This document shows positions 1-7,697 of a stretch of 64,000 nucleotides of DNA, piece by piece. A program made the position numbers and the translations under genes. The stretch spans positions 186,001 through 250,000 of the forward strand of contig NZ_JAFFID010000002.1 in the NCBI RefSeq assembly GCF_017355955.1, given 5' to 3'. The notes beneath the pieces are model-generated. The model saw nothing but the letters and a program-made list of their open reading frames with translations, had not been told where the DNA came from and did not search any database. The number at the start of each line of letters is the position of its first letter. Positions within the stretch are counted from its first letter, which is position 1. Source of the stretch: Sabulibacter ruber. Its GTDB lineage: Bacteria > Bacteroidota > Bacteroidia > Cytophagales > Hymenobacteraceae.

Positions 1-1
1 C

Positions 2-748
2 GGAGATGTTACCAGCGTATCTAAGGCAGCAGACAAGTACACCTCTTTATTCAACAGCCAATCCACTTCAATTGCAGACTCTGGCTATGTATTTTTCGAT
101 AGGTTTTACTTAAGAGTAGACAACACTATAAACGAAATACATTTAAATGACACTACTGATTTTTATCCTTTAGTAACAGAAACAGAAGGACCTATTCCAA
201 AGAAGTTAGTGGATTATGAAAGAAAAGCTGAGGCAAATGGTTTTGAAATAGCGGTGACAGAAGGAGGCACCTATCTCGACCAAAACCGTGACTTTGTAGC
301 TAATCATTTCTATACCTTTGTAAGCCCAGACTTAAAAGAATATTTAGAACAAGTAAATAAAGAAGACAAAGAAGGCTTTGATGAAGATGCAGGTATAACT
401 GTTACCCCCACTCAATTTGCTGACAGAATTATTTGGTGGGAGAATTTTCTTGAGAAGCACCCTAACTTCATTTTTCAAAAAGAAGGAGAAATGCTTTTGG
501 AGAGTTATATGACAATTATCTTAACGGGAATGGACAATACCCCCGTTCTAAGTTTTGAAAATAATAGGTTAGATTCTTATTATGCAGAGGCTTACCAGTA
601 TTTACAAAAGAAGGCCCCAAATTCAAAAGCGAACAAAGTTGTTCAGCCCTATTATAAAGCGCTTCAGAAAGGTAACACAGCCACTGCTAATGCCCTACTA
701 AAGCAGTACCAGAAAGCAGGAATAATATACAACCCAGTATCAGATTGA
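2..748 (+). CDS. Hypothetical protein, 5' end cut off by window edge
   Basis: The frame is open from the first bases of the window, so the true start lies outside. At least 248 codons are visible; the first in-window alternative start would be GTG at 209, but the residues before it read as normal protein (several Asp, Thr, Tyr and Phe; no stop). The visible part is hydrophilic, with no transmembrane segment. Its C-terminal third is Lys/Gln/Ala/Tyr-rich and probably helical (LQKGNTATANALLKQYQKAG). I recognise no family. The gene is visibly AT-richer than htpG and later genes, which may mean recent acquisition. It faces htpG and shares a bidirectional terminator with it. Confidence 0.7.
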   Translation, partial: GDVTSVSKAADKYTSLFNSQSTSIADSGYVFFDRFYLRVDNTINEIHLNDTTDFYPLVTETEGPIPKKLVDYERKAEANGFEIAVTEGGTYLDQNRDFVANHFYTFVSPDLKEYLEQVNKEDKEGFDEDAGITVTPTQFADRIIWWENFLEKHPNFIFQKEGEMLLESYMTIILTGMDNTPVLSFENNRLDSYYAEAYQYLQKKAPNSKANKVVQPYYKALQKGNTATANALLKQYQKAGIIYNPVSD

Positions 749-773
749 GGTATAATCCCATATAAAAAACAAA

Positions 774-807
774 GGAGGCCGGTAAACTTTCGTTTCCGGC
801 CTCTTTT
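774..807. terminator. Bidirectional rho-independent terminator
   Basis: The stem GAGGCCGG (775-782) pairs with CCGGCCTC (796-803), with further pairing TAAAC/GTTT inside. A T-run follows on the + side and an A-run precedes, so it can end both the left-edge gene (+) and htpG (-), which converge here. Confidence 0.85.
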
Positions 808-835
808 CTATAAAACTACTCTAAAATGGGAACTA

Positions 836-2656
836 CTATTCTTTGTCAATCAGCTCCACGCTACGTTTCACAAACGCGGTAAGGGCAGCACCGGAAAGCA
901 TGTTCTGCGACAGCAACGCCAGGTCGTAGGCCTGTTTCGCGATCTTCTCGCCGCGCTCGTCGTTGTGCTTGAGGATGCGGTGGTTGATAGGATGGTTGGC
1001 GTTGATGGTCACGTTGTACATGTCTGGGAAGTTGCCCATCATCATGCCACCGCCGCCCATGCGGTTCATGTCTTTCATGCGGCGCATGAACTCAGGCAGG
1101 GTGATGATTACCGGCTGGTCATCGGTGCTCAAAGCCTCTACACCCACGGTCATGTTCTGGTTGTTGATGGCTTTCTCAAACAGCTCCTTCAAACGCTTGG
1201 TCTCGTCTTCAGACAATACGCTGGCCGGTTTGGCATCAGTCTCAATGAGTTTATCGATGGTGTCGGCGTCTACGCGTTTCAGGGTTGTTTTCTCCAGTTT
1301 CTGCTCTAACTGACCGATGAAGTGCGGGTCAATCATGGTGTCCAGCTTCACCACATCGTAGTTGCGGTTCTTGGCGGTCTCAATGAAGGCGTGCTGCTTC
1401 TCGGCATCAGTCGTGTACAAGATCACCAATTGGCCGTTTTTATCGGTTTGGTTGGCCTGCACGTAGTTGCGGTACTCTTCTAGGGTGTAGAATTTCTCGT
1501 CGGTGCTTTGCAGCAGGGCGAAGTCTTTGGCTTTCTCGTAGAACTTGTCATCAGACAACATGCCGTACTTCACGAACACCGCGATGTCGTTCCACTTTTC
1601 TTCGTAAGCGGTGCGGTCTTTTTTGTAGATCTCGTTCAGTTTATCGGCCACCTTACGGGTAATGTAGGTGTTGATTTTCTTCACGTTCGCATCGGCCTGC
1701 AGGAACGAGCGGCTCACGTTCAACGGAATGTCTGGTGAGTCAATCACGCCGTGCAGCAGCATCAGGAACTCCGGAACTACGTCTTTCACTTCATCGGTGA
1801 TGAATACCTGGCGGCTGTAGAGCTGGATTTTGTTTTTCTGGAAATCGAACTCATTCTTCACTTTAGGGAAGTAAAGAATACCGGTCAGGTTGAACGGATA
1901 GTCCACGTTCAGGTGAATCCAGAACAGCGGGTCCTCAGAGAAAGGATACAGTTCTTTGTAGAAGTTCTTGTAGTCTTCGTCGGTCAGTTCAGACGGAGAC
2001 TTGGTCCAGATCGGGCTCGGGTTGTTGATGGTCTCGCCGTTGAACTCAACCGGAATGGGTAAGAACTTGCAGTATTTGTTCAGGATAGATTGCAAGCGGG
2101 CTTCTTCCAGGAACTCCTCAGAATCCTCGGCGATGTTCAGGATCACATCGGTACCACGCTCGGTGCGAGTTCCGGTAGTGATGGAGAACTCCGTAGAACC
2201 GTCGCAGATCCAGTGCGCAGGCTCCGCGCCATCCTGGTGCGACAAAGTGTCAATTTCCACGGTGCTGGCCACCATGAAGGCAGAATAGAAACCTAAACCG
2301 AACTGCCCGATGATCTGGCTCTTGTCGGTAGAGTCTTTGTAGCGCTCCACAAACTCAGTAGCGCCGGAGAAAGCGATCTGGTTGATGTATTTCTTGATCT
2401 CCTCGGCGGTCATCCCTATCCCGTTGTCCGAGATGATGATCTGCTTTTTCTCTTTGTCCACCTTCACGGTCACCTTCAGGTCACCCAGGTCGCCTTTCAG
2501 TTCACCAATCACCGACAAACGCTTGGCCTTCTGGCTCGCGTCTACGGCGTTTGAAACCAACTCACGCAAGAAGATCTCGTGGTCTGAGTACAGGAACTTC
2601 TTGATGATGGGGAAAATGTTCTCGGTGTGAATCGAAATCGTGCCTTTTTCTTCCAT
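836..2656 (-). CDS. htpG: Molecular chaperone HtpG (Hsp90 family)
   Basis: Cytosolic ATP-dependent dimeric chaperone, 606 aa, near the usual bacterial HtpG length. The N-terminal GHKL ATPase domain is intact: ELVSNAVDA (E32, N36) for Mg-ATP binding, DNGIGM (77-82) and GQFGLGFYSAF near 117. The middle domain has the usual basic segment around PLNVSRSFLQ. A Met/Gly-rich stretch (about 527-545, MNRMGGGGMMMG) precedes the C-terminal dimerisation region, an insertion-like feature I associate with Bacteroidota HtpG. The start MEEKGTISIHTENIF is the normal HtpG N-terminus. Monocistronic, convergent with the upstream edge gene and divergent from the His-rich protein gene at 2976. Confidence 0.97.
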   Translation of the reverse strand: MEEKGTISIHTENIFPIIKKFLYSDHEIFLRELVSNAVDASQKAKRLSVIGELKGDLGDLKVTVKVDKEKKQIIISDNGIGMTAEEIKKYINQIAFSGATEFVERYKDSTDKSQIIGQFGLGFYSAFMVASTVEIDTLSHQDGAEPAHWICDGSTEFSITTGTRTERGTDVILNIAEDSEEFLEEARLQSILNKYCKFLPIPVEFNGETINNPSPIWTKSPSELTDEDYKNFYKELYPFSEDPLFWIHLNVDYPFNLTGILYFPKVKNEFDFQKNKIQLYSRQVFITDEVKDVVPEFLMLLHGVIDSPDIPLNVSRSFLQADANVKKINTYITRKVADKLNEIYKKDRTAYEEKWNDIAVFVKYGMLSDDKFYEKAKDFALLQSTDEKFYTLEEYRNYVQANQTDKNGQLVILYTTDAEKQHAFIETAKNRNYDVVKLDTMIDPHFIGQLEQKLEKTTLKRVDADTIDKLIETDAKPASVLSEDETKRLKELFEKAINNQNMTVGVEALSTDDQPVIITLPEFMRRMKDMNRMGGGGMMMGNFPDMYNVTINANHPINHRILKHNDERGEKIAKQAYDLALLSQNMLSGAALTAFVKRSVELIDKE

Positions 2657-2732
2657 TTCCGTTTATATCGATGTGTATGTAATTAATTACTATTTTTTTT
2701 CTCTTTCGGTGTCCTGTTTCCCTGTTTTTAAT

Positions 2733-2750
2733 CTGTTTTCCAGAAAACAG
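2733..2750. repeat. CTGTTTTC-GAAAACAG palindrome between divergent genes
   Basis: CTGTTTTC (2733-2740), two-base loop, GAAAACAG (2743-2750): a perfect copy of the stem-loop core found in most spacers of this window. It lies between htpG (leftward) and the gene at 2976 (rightward), so neither gene ends here and a terminator role is unlikely for this copy. The rest of the 319-bp spacer holds the promoter at 2923-2954 and nothing else I recognise. Confidence 0.8.
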
Positions 2751-2922
2751 GCCAGGAACAAGCACTTCTTCGTTCCTCTCTAAAGAGCAACTTCTTGAAT
2801 CCGCGCCATTGCTGAAAGCAATTGTCAATGAACAATCAGCAATTCTCCCTTTGGCAAAAGCTGTTCCAGCCGGGCAAAAATGACAGGATGTCAGCGTTGG
2901 CGTGCGCAAAAGCGGCAGGATT

Positions 2923-2954
2923 TTGGCTGTACCTACAAACATTTCGTATATTTG
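2923..2954 (+). promoter_or_regulatory. Bacteroidota-type promoter for the His-rich/TonB locus
   Basis: TTG (2923-2925), 21-base spacer, TATATTTG (2947-2954): an exact match to the Bacteroidota vegetative promoter (TTG-N17-23-TAnnTTTG). Transcription would start near 2961, about 15 bases before the GTG at 2976. This supports that start and argues against the longer reading frame beginning at 2880. Confidence 0.65.
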
Positions 2955-2975
2955 TCTGTATCCCTTGGTTGTGCG

Positions 2976-3305
2976 GTGAAAAACTTTACCCGGTATAGTG
3001 CCCTTTTTCTGCTGCTGCTGTTCGCGCGGGTCATGACCCCCAACGAGCTGCTGCTACGGTTGCACGCGCACGAACATACCCAGGAAAAGCCCCATGACGA
3101 GTCGCAGACGCACATAGGGCAGAAACACACCCACTGCCATACCGACAACCTTTTCCACGCCCCTTTCCAGCCCGGAGAGGCGGTGGTTCTTCCCTCGCCT
3201 GTCACGTATGAGATCCCGTTTGGAGTCTCTGCGCCCCAGGCAGGTTATAGCACTTCTGCTACCCATCATTTCCTCCGCGGCCCACCCGCCATGCAACTTT
3301 CCTAG
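2976..3305 (+). CDS. Small exported histidine-rich protein
   Basis: A 109-aa protein from the GTG at 2976 (MKNFTRYSALFLLLLFARV): a hydrophobic N-terminal segment, then a His-rich body with HAHEHT, THIGQKHTHCHTDN and FHAPF. An open frame continues to 2880, but the promoter at 2923-2954 lies inside that extension. The clustered His with one Cys suggests metal binding (zinc or copper), probably in the periplasm. It directly precedes a TonB receptor whose N-terminal domain carries HYHFHDLC, so I infer one metal-handling locus. I know of no named family. The C-terminus (PPAMQLS) is not informative. Confidence 0.6.
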   Translation: MKNFTRYSALFLLLLFARVMTPNELLLRLHAHEHTQEKPHDESQTHIGQKHTHCHTDNLFHAPFQPGEAVVLPSPVTYEIPFGVSAPQAGYSTSATHHFLRGPPAMQLS

Positions 3306-3358
3306 CTTTTTCCTTGCGGGTAAGGATAGCCTGGCACTTCTGCGCTGAGCTATTTTGA

Positions 3359-3381
3359 GGCTGTTTTCCTGCAAACAGGCC
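3359..3381. repeat. Core stem-loop copy (GGCTGTTT...AAACAGGCC)
   Basis: GGCTGTTT, six-base loop, AAACAGGCC, between the His-rich gene and the TonB receptor gene, both rightward. It belongs to the window-wide palindrome family. There is no T-run after it, so it may be an attenuator or processing site rather than a full terminator. Confidence 0.65.
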
Positions 3382-3455
3382 GGAAACATTGGCTTACTCC
3401 CAAGGACGTTTGGAGGACGCTCCTCCTGTTTTTCCATTTCTTTTTTCTTACTGAG

Positions 3456-5858
3456 TTGCGCAAATACATAAGCTATTTTGTGCTGCTTCTGCTGTGCATT
3501 GGTCTGGCTTCGGCCGGAACCATGGCACAAACGGGTCCGGTACCGCCCCTGCAAGACGCCCCTTCTGCCGAAGATTGCGGCATTACCTTGTCTGGCACGG
3601 TTACAGACCACGAAGATCGCAGCCCATTGATAGGTGCCACCGTAGTTTTGGAGGGCACCCAACACACCAGCATCACCGATGCCAACGGTCATTACCATTT
3701 CCACGATCTCTGCCCCGGCACGTACCGGTTGGTAGTGTCTTACATTGGCTACAACCCAGAACGCCTGGAAAAATCGGTACGGGCACCCGAGGTAATCAAT
3801 TTCAGGATGCACCCAGACGCCCTGCAACTGCACTCGGTGGAAGTGCGGGTGGCCCGGCAACGCGAAGAAGTTACCCAGGCTACCAGCCAGCTAAAAGGGC
3901 AGGAGCTGCGGCAGACCCAGGGTCAGTCGCTGGCCCAGTCGCTGGAGCGCATGACGGGGCTTACCAGCATCCAGACGGGACCCAGCATCGCCAAACCCGT
4001 GATCCACGGCATGCACAGCAACCGCGTACTGGTCATGAACAACGGCGTGCGCCACGAGGCCCAGCAGTGGGGTTCTGAGCACGCGCCAGAGATTGACCCG
4101 TTTGTGGCTTCTGAGTTGACGGTAGTAAAAGGTGCTGCCGGCGTACGTTACGGCGCCGATGCCATAGGCGGCGTGATTCTGGTAGAACCCAAGCCCTTGA
4201 GAGACTCCGCGGGCACCAGCGCCGAGCTGAACCTGGTAGGGGTGAGCCACAACCGCCAGGGTGTGCTGTCTGGTATGGTGGAAAGCAACCCGGCGGGTAT
4301 TCCGTCGCTGAGTTGGCGTCTGCAGGGCACGCTCAAAAAGGCCGGGAACAGCAAAACCCCTGACTACTATCTGGCCAACACCGGTTATCAGGAGCAGAAC
4401 TTCTCGGCCGCCGCCGGTTGGACCCGCGAGAAGTTTGGGGTGGACGCTTTTTTCAGCCGATTTGACACCAAGCTGGGCGTGTTCTCGGCCTCACACGTGG
4501 GTAACCTCACCGACATCCGCAACGCCCTGCAACGGGAACACCCGGAGCCGGAAGCCGATTTCACTTATGACATTGGTGTGCCTTACCAAAACGTGACGCA
4601 TGACTTGTTCCGGTTGCACGGCTTCTACCGCACCGGACCCGCCAGCCGACTGCTCTTCACCTATGCCCGGCAATATAACCAGCGCGAGGAGTATGACGCC
4701 CACGGCGACCAAAGCACCCCTGGCTTGAGGTTTGAGATCACCACCCATAGCACCGAGGCCGTCTGGGAACACCCGCTCATCAGGAACCTGAAAGGCAGCA
4801 TCGGGGCCACGTACCAGTACCAGTTCAACCGGTACGAGGGCAGGTTCTTTGTGCCGTTCTACCAGATGCACACCGGTGGTTTGTTCTGGATTGAGCACTG
4901 GGAGAAAGGCAAGTGGCACGTAGAAGCAGGCGTTCGGTACGATTACCGCTATCTGCAGGCCAAGCTGTACCGCAAAGACACCCCGGAGAGAACCGGTCAG
5001 TCGGCGCTTGACAACGAGCTGCTCACGCCCACGCACCGGTTCCAGAACTTGTCTGGTACACTGGGGGCCATCTACCACTTCGGGCCGCACCTGGACCTTA
5101 ACCTGAATGCTTCCACGGCCTGGCGCTCGCCTACTACCAGTGAGCTGTACAGCAACGGTATCCACCACGGTACGGGCACCTATGAGTACGGCAACGCCAA
5201 CCTGGGCGTGGAGCGGGCTTACAACTTCATGGCTACGCTGGCTTACATCCAGAACAAGCGCCTGAACGGCGAGATTAGTGTGTACCGCAACTACATAGAC
5301 AACTACATTTACCAGGAACCCGATACGGTGCCTACGCTTACCATCAGGGGGGCTTTCTTAACGGCCCGTCAGAAACAAGCCAATGCCACCTTTACCGGGG
5401 TAGATGTGAGTGCGTCTTACCAGTTAACGGATCACCTTTTGTTCGCCACCAAGGCGTCTCTTGTGCGGGCTTATAACCGTACCGCCGATGAGTACCTGAT
5501 CTGGATTCCCACAGACCGCTACGAGAACAGCCTGCGTTATTCTGTAGAGCAGTTGGGAGCCCGGGGAGTATTTGCGCAAAACTTTATTCAAGTAAGTGGC
5601 TTAGCCGTAGCCCGGCAGCGTCACATTCCAGACAATTACCTGGCTCGGGATTACGCCATGCCACCCGCTGGTTATTTCCTGCTGAACGCCGAGGCGGGCA
5701 CCACCCTGCAACTAGGCAAGCAGCAGATTGAGGTAGGCCTGATTGGCCGGAACCTCTTAAACACTGCCTACCGTGATTACCTGAACCGTTTCCGGTATTA
5801 CGCCGATGAGATAGGCCGGTCCATTACCCTGCGGGTGAGCATCCCGCTGAATTTCTAA
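3456..5858 (+). CDS. TonB-dependent outer membrane receptor, probably for metal
   Basis: An 800-aa TonB-dependent receptor: signal peptide (1-24, cleavage near TMA-Q), carboxypeptidase-regulatory-like domain (about 41-120, SGTVTD...LIGATV), plug (about 130-250, QSLAQSLERMTGLTS, HGMHSNRVLVMNNGVRHE, KGAAGVRYGADAIGG) and a 22-strand barrel ending in aromatic Phe (IPLNF). It imports a ligand across the outer membrane with TonB-ExbBD energy. HYHFHDLC (79-86), a His-containing plug and the His-rich neighbour upstream suggest a metal or metal chelate; ZnuD-like zinc uptake is my inference. The start is TTG at 3456, as no ATG suits the signal peptide. The acidic lipoprotein gene follows after 36 bp, so they are likely co-transcribed. 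Confidence 0.9.
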   Translation: MRKYISYFVLLLLCIGLASAGTMAQTGPVPPLQDAPSAEDCGITLSGTVTDHEDRSPLIGATVVLEGTQHTSITDANGHYHFHDLCPGTYRLVVSYIGYNPERLEKSVRAPEVINFRMHPDALQLHSVEVRVARQREEVTQATSQLKGQELRQTQGQSLAQSLERMTGLTSIQTGPSIAKPVIHGMHSNRVLVMNNGVRHEAQQWGSEHAPEIDPFVASELTVVKGAAGVRYGADAIGGVILVEPKPLRDSAGTSAELNLVGVSHNRQGVLSGMVESNPAGIPSLSWRLQGTLKKAGNSKTPDYYLANTGYQEQNFSAAAGWTREKFGVDAFFSRFDTKLGVFSASHVGNLTDIRNALQREHPEPEADFTYDIGVPYQNVTHDLFRLHGFYRTGPASRLLFTYARQYNQREEYDAHGDQSTPGLRFEITTHSTEAVWEHPLIRNLKGSIGATYQYQFNRYEGRFFVPFYQMHTGGLFWIEHWEKGKWHVEAGVRYDYRYLQAKLYRKDTPERTGQSALDNELLTPTHRFQNLSGTLGAIYHFGPHLDLNLNASTAWRSPTTSELYSNGIHHGTGTYEYGNANLGVERAYNFMATLAYIQNKRLNGEISVYRNYIDNYIYQEPDTVPTLTIRGAFLTARQKQANATFTGVDVSASYQLTDHLLFATKASLVRAYNRTADEYLIWIPTDRYENSLRYSVEQLGARGVFAQNFIQVSGLAVARQRHIPDNYLARDYAMPPAGYFLLNAEAGTTLQLGKQQIEVGLIGRNLLNTAYRDYLNRFRYYADEIGRSITLRVSIPLNF

Positions 5859-5894
5859 CCGTATTTTTCACCAGAATAAAGACTTTAAATCCCT

Positions 5895-6449
5895 ATGAAA
5901 TCATTTTTGAAACCTTCCCTCGCTATTTTGTTCGCTGCTTCTGTGTTCCTGACCTCGTGCAGCAATGACGAAGACCCGGTGCCTACCAACGAGGAAGAAC
6001 TGATTACCACCTTGCAACTGACCATGGTTCCCCAGGGCGGAGGAACTACCGTAACCGCCACGTACCGTGACCTGGACGGCGATGGCGGCGCAGCCCCAAC
6101 CGTGACCGGCGCTACGCTGGCCGCCAACAAGACCTACGAAGTGACCGTGCAAGTGCTGGATGAGTCTAAGAACCCCGCCGAGGACATTACCGAGGAAGTA
6201 GAGGAGGAAGGCGATGAGCACCAATTCTTCTACGTAGTTTCCAACGGCCTGAACCTGACGGTGGCTTACAATGACACCGACAGCAACAACCGCCCCATTG
6301 GCATTCACACCAGAATCACCACGGCAGCAGCCTCTACCGGCAACCTGCAAGTAGTCCTGAAGCACCAACCCAACCAAAAAAGCGCTACCAGCACCATTAA
6401 CACCGGTGAAACAGACGCAGAAGTTACTTTCCCTATTACCGTTCAATAA
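5895..6449 (+). CDS. Acidic lipoprotein of the TonB-receptor-linked family
   Basis: 184 aa with a lipoprotein signal (LTSC, lipidated Cys22), then an all-beta-looking body with the segment AEDITEEVEEEGDEHQ (about 95-110), DLDGDG (59-64) and a final GETDAEVTFPITVQ. I recall this composition from proteins of Bacteroidota named 'type 1 periplasmic binding fold superfamily protein', which sit beside TonB receptors; that name describes no proven function. The acidic Glu/Asp clusters and the His suggest divalent metal binding. It lies 36 bp after the receptor, and a strong terminator follows, closing a three-gene unit. Confidence 0.75.
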   Translation: MKSFLKPSLAILFAASVFLTSCSNDEDPVPTNEEELITTLQLTMVPQGGGTTVTATYRDLDGDGGAAPTVTGATLAANKTYEVTVQVLDESKNPAEDITEEVEEEGDEHQFFYVVSNGLNLTVAYNDTDSNNRPIGIHTRITTAAASTGNLQVVLKHQPNQKSATSTINTGETDAEVTFPITVQ

Positions 6450-6466
6450 AGGAGATAAGCACTACA

Positions 6467-6505
6467 AGAGAAGGCTCCGGCAAATACCGGAGCCTTCTCT
6501 GTTTT
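6467..6505 (+). terminator. Rho-independent terminator of the TonB locus
   Basis: AGAGAAGGCTCCGG (6467-6480) and CCGGAGCCTTCTCT (6487-6500) form a perfect 14-bp stem with a six-base loop, followed by GTTTT. A degenerate copy of the core palindrome family (TTTTAGGCCTGTTTTCAGG) follows at 6502-6533. Confidence 0.9.
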
Positions 6506-6540
6506 AGGCCTGTTTTCAGGAAAAGAACTTGAATACGCCT

Positions 6541-6584
6541 AAGCAAAAAGGGTTGGCTCAAATGAGAACCAACCCTTTTTGCTT
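6541..6584 (-). terminator. Terminator of the TraB/GumN gene
   Basis: AAGCAAAAAGGGTTGG (6541-6556) pairs with CCAACCCTTTTTGCTT (6569-6584), a perfect 16-bp stem with built-in T-run, just after the stop of the leftward gene at 6604. Confidence 0.88.
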
Positions 6585-6603
6585 ATCTTAAGAGTAGTAC
6601 CGC

Positions 6604-7491
6604 TTATTCCAGCACAGGCTCCACTTTATATCCTTGGGCCCGGAGCAACTCAATTAACCCGTCTTTGCCAGGTAAATGCGCGGCTCCAACCGCTACAAAA
6701 GAAGGCTTCTTCATCATGATGTTGATGATAGGTGTTACCCATTTCTTGTTGCGCTCCTCCAGCATCAGCTTTTGTGACTCCTCGCCATCTTCCTGAGACA
6801 TAATCAAGGCATACAGCCCGGCCAGATCTTCCTGCTGATACAGGTTCAGCATGTTCTTCATGAGCTTACGCTGGCGGTCAAACTGTTTTACGCTGTTCAG
6901 TAACTGCGAAGTCTGTGACTCCAGGGTGGTTTTATCAAACAAAGCTACCTGCTCTTCAGGCGACTCTAATACATACACCGTCTTGCGGGCTTTTTTGGCC
7001 AAATTCAGCAATTCCAAGTCATATGACTCAGGGTTGTAGCCCAACAGCTTTGGGTACAGCAACAACTGACCTAAATAACCGGGTTTGATGTAACGGAACT
7101 GCTGCAGGCTGCGCTCCAAGGAATCTTCCACAAACTGAGACAGTAGATTATAGTCCTGCGCCGTCATCAAAGTTTCTATGGGCTTGCTCATGCGCATGGA
7201 ATTGGAAAGCAACCGTGTCAGTTTTGGGCTGTCCAGGTCAACTTCAAAGACCACGGTTTCTGATTTTTCCAGTTTTTGTGTTACCTTACTAGGCAGAACA
7301 AACTGTTCTTTAGGCACCAGGTGAAAGGTACCATAGAGATAAGAAGGCTTTAGCCCTTTGCCGCTTACTTTCCAAAGCAGCGAATTCTTTTTGGTACCGG
7401 GGGTTTCGCAAGCGCCATTCTTCGGGATAGTGATCCCAAAGAACAAGCTAACGATGAACAACCAAAAAAAAGCGCCTTTATACGTGCCCAT
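6604..7491 (-). CDS. TraB/GumN family protein
   Basis: 295 aa with an N-terminal hydrophobic segment (8-20, probable signal peptide or anchor). Two TraB/GumN signatures are visible: YGTFHLVP (about 53-60) and, near the C-terminus, VGAAHLPGKDGL (about 268-279). These conserved Gly/His motifs mark the family, related to the Tiki/erythromycin-esterase-like fold and thought to include metal-dependent hydrolases or proteases; the substrate in bacteria is unknown. Length is typical. Likely periplasmic or membrane-attached. It has its own promoter (7517-7545) and terminator, so it is transcribed alone. Confidence 0.88.
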   Translation of the reverse strand: MGTYKGAFFWLFIVSLFFGITIPKNGACETPGTKKNSLLWKVSGKGLKPSYLYGTFHLVPKEQFVLPSKVTQKLEKSETVVFEVDLDSPKLTRLLSNSMRMSKPIETLMTAQDYNLLSQFVEDSLERSLQQFRYIKPGYLGQLLLYPKLLGYNPESYDLELLNLAKKARKTVYVLESPEEQVALFDKTTLESQTSQLLNSVKQFDRQRKLMKNMLNLYQQEDLAGLYALIMSQEDGEESQKLMLEERNKKWVTPIINIMMKKPSFVAVGAAHLPGKDGLIELLRAQGYKVEPVLE

Positions 7492-7516
7492 AGAGATGAA
7501 GGTTACATAACTTCAA

Positions 7517-7545
7517 CAAAAGTATAACTTTTTTTCAGGGCGCAA
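7517..7545 (-). promoter_or_regulatory. Bacteroidota-type promoter for the TraB/GumN gene
   Basis: On the minus strand, TTG (7545-7543), an 18-base spacer and TACTTTTG (7524-7517) match TTG-N-TAnnTTTG. The predicted transcription start, near 7510, is about 20 bases before the ATG at 7491. Confidence 0.5.
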
Positions 7546-7697
7546 TATGATTTTAGCCAATTTTCCGATAAAACGGTATAAATACGCGACCAAACCTAAC
7601 CAACTGGAGATAAAGCAATTATAGCATTTAAACTATATATGCAGGTTTATAGCAAAAGTACAAAACAGTTCTACAAACAGAATTTCCCTCTTATTGC

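Noticed and set aside
3054..3860. 268-codon minus-strand frame over the His-rich and TonB genes
   Set aside because: Antisense shadow; the plus-strand proteins have clear families and a promoter.
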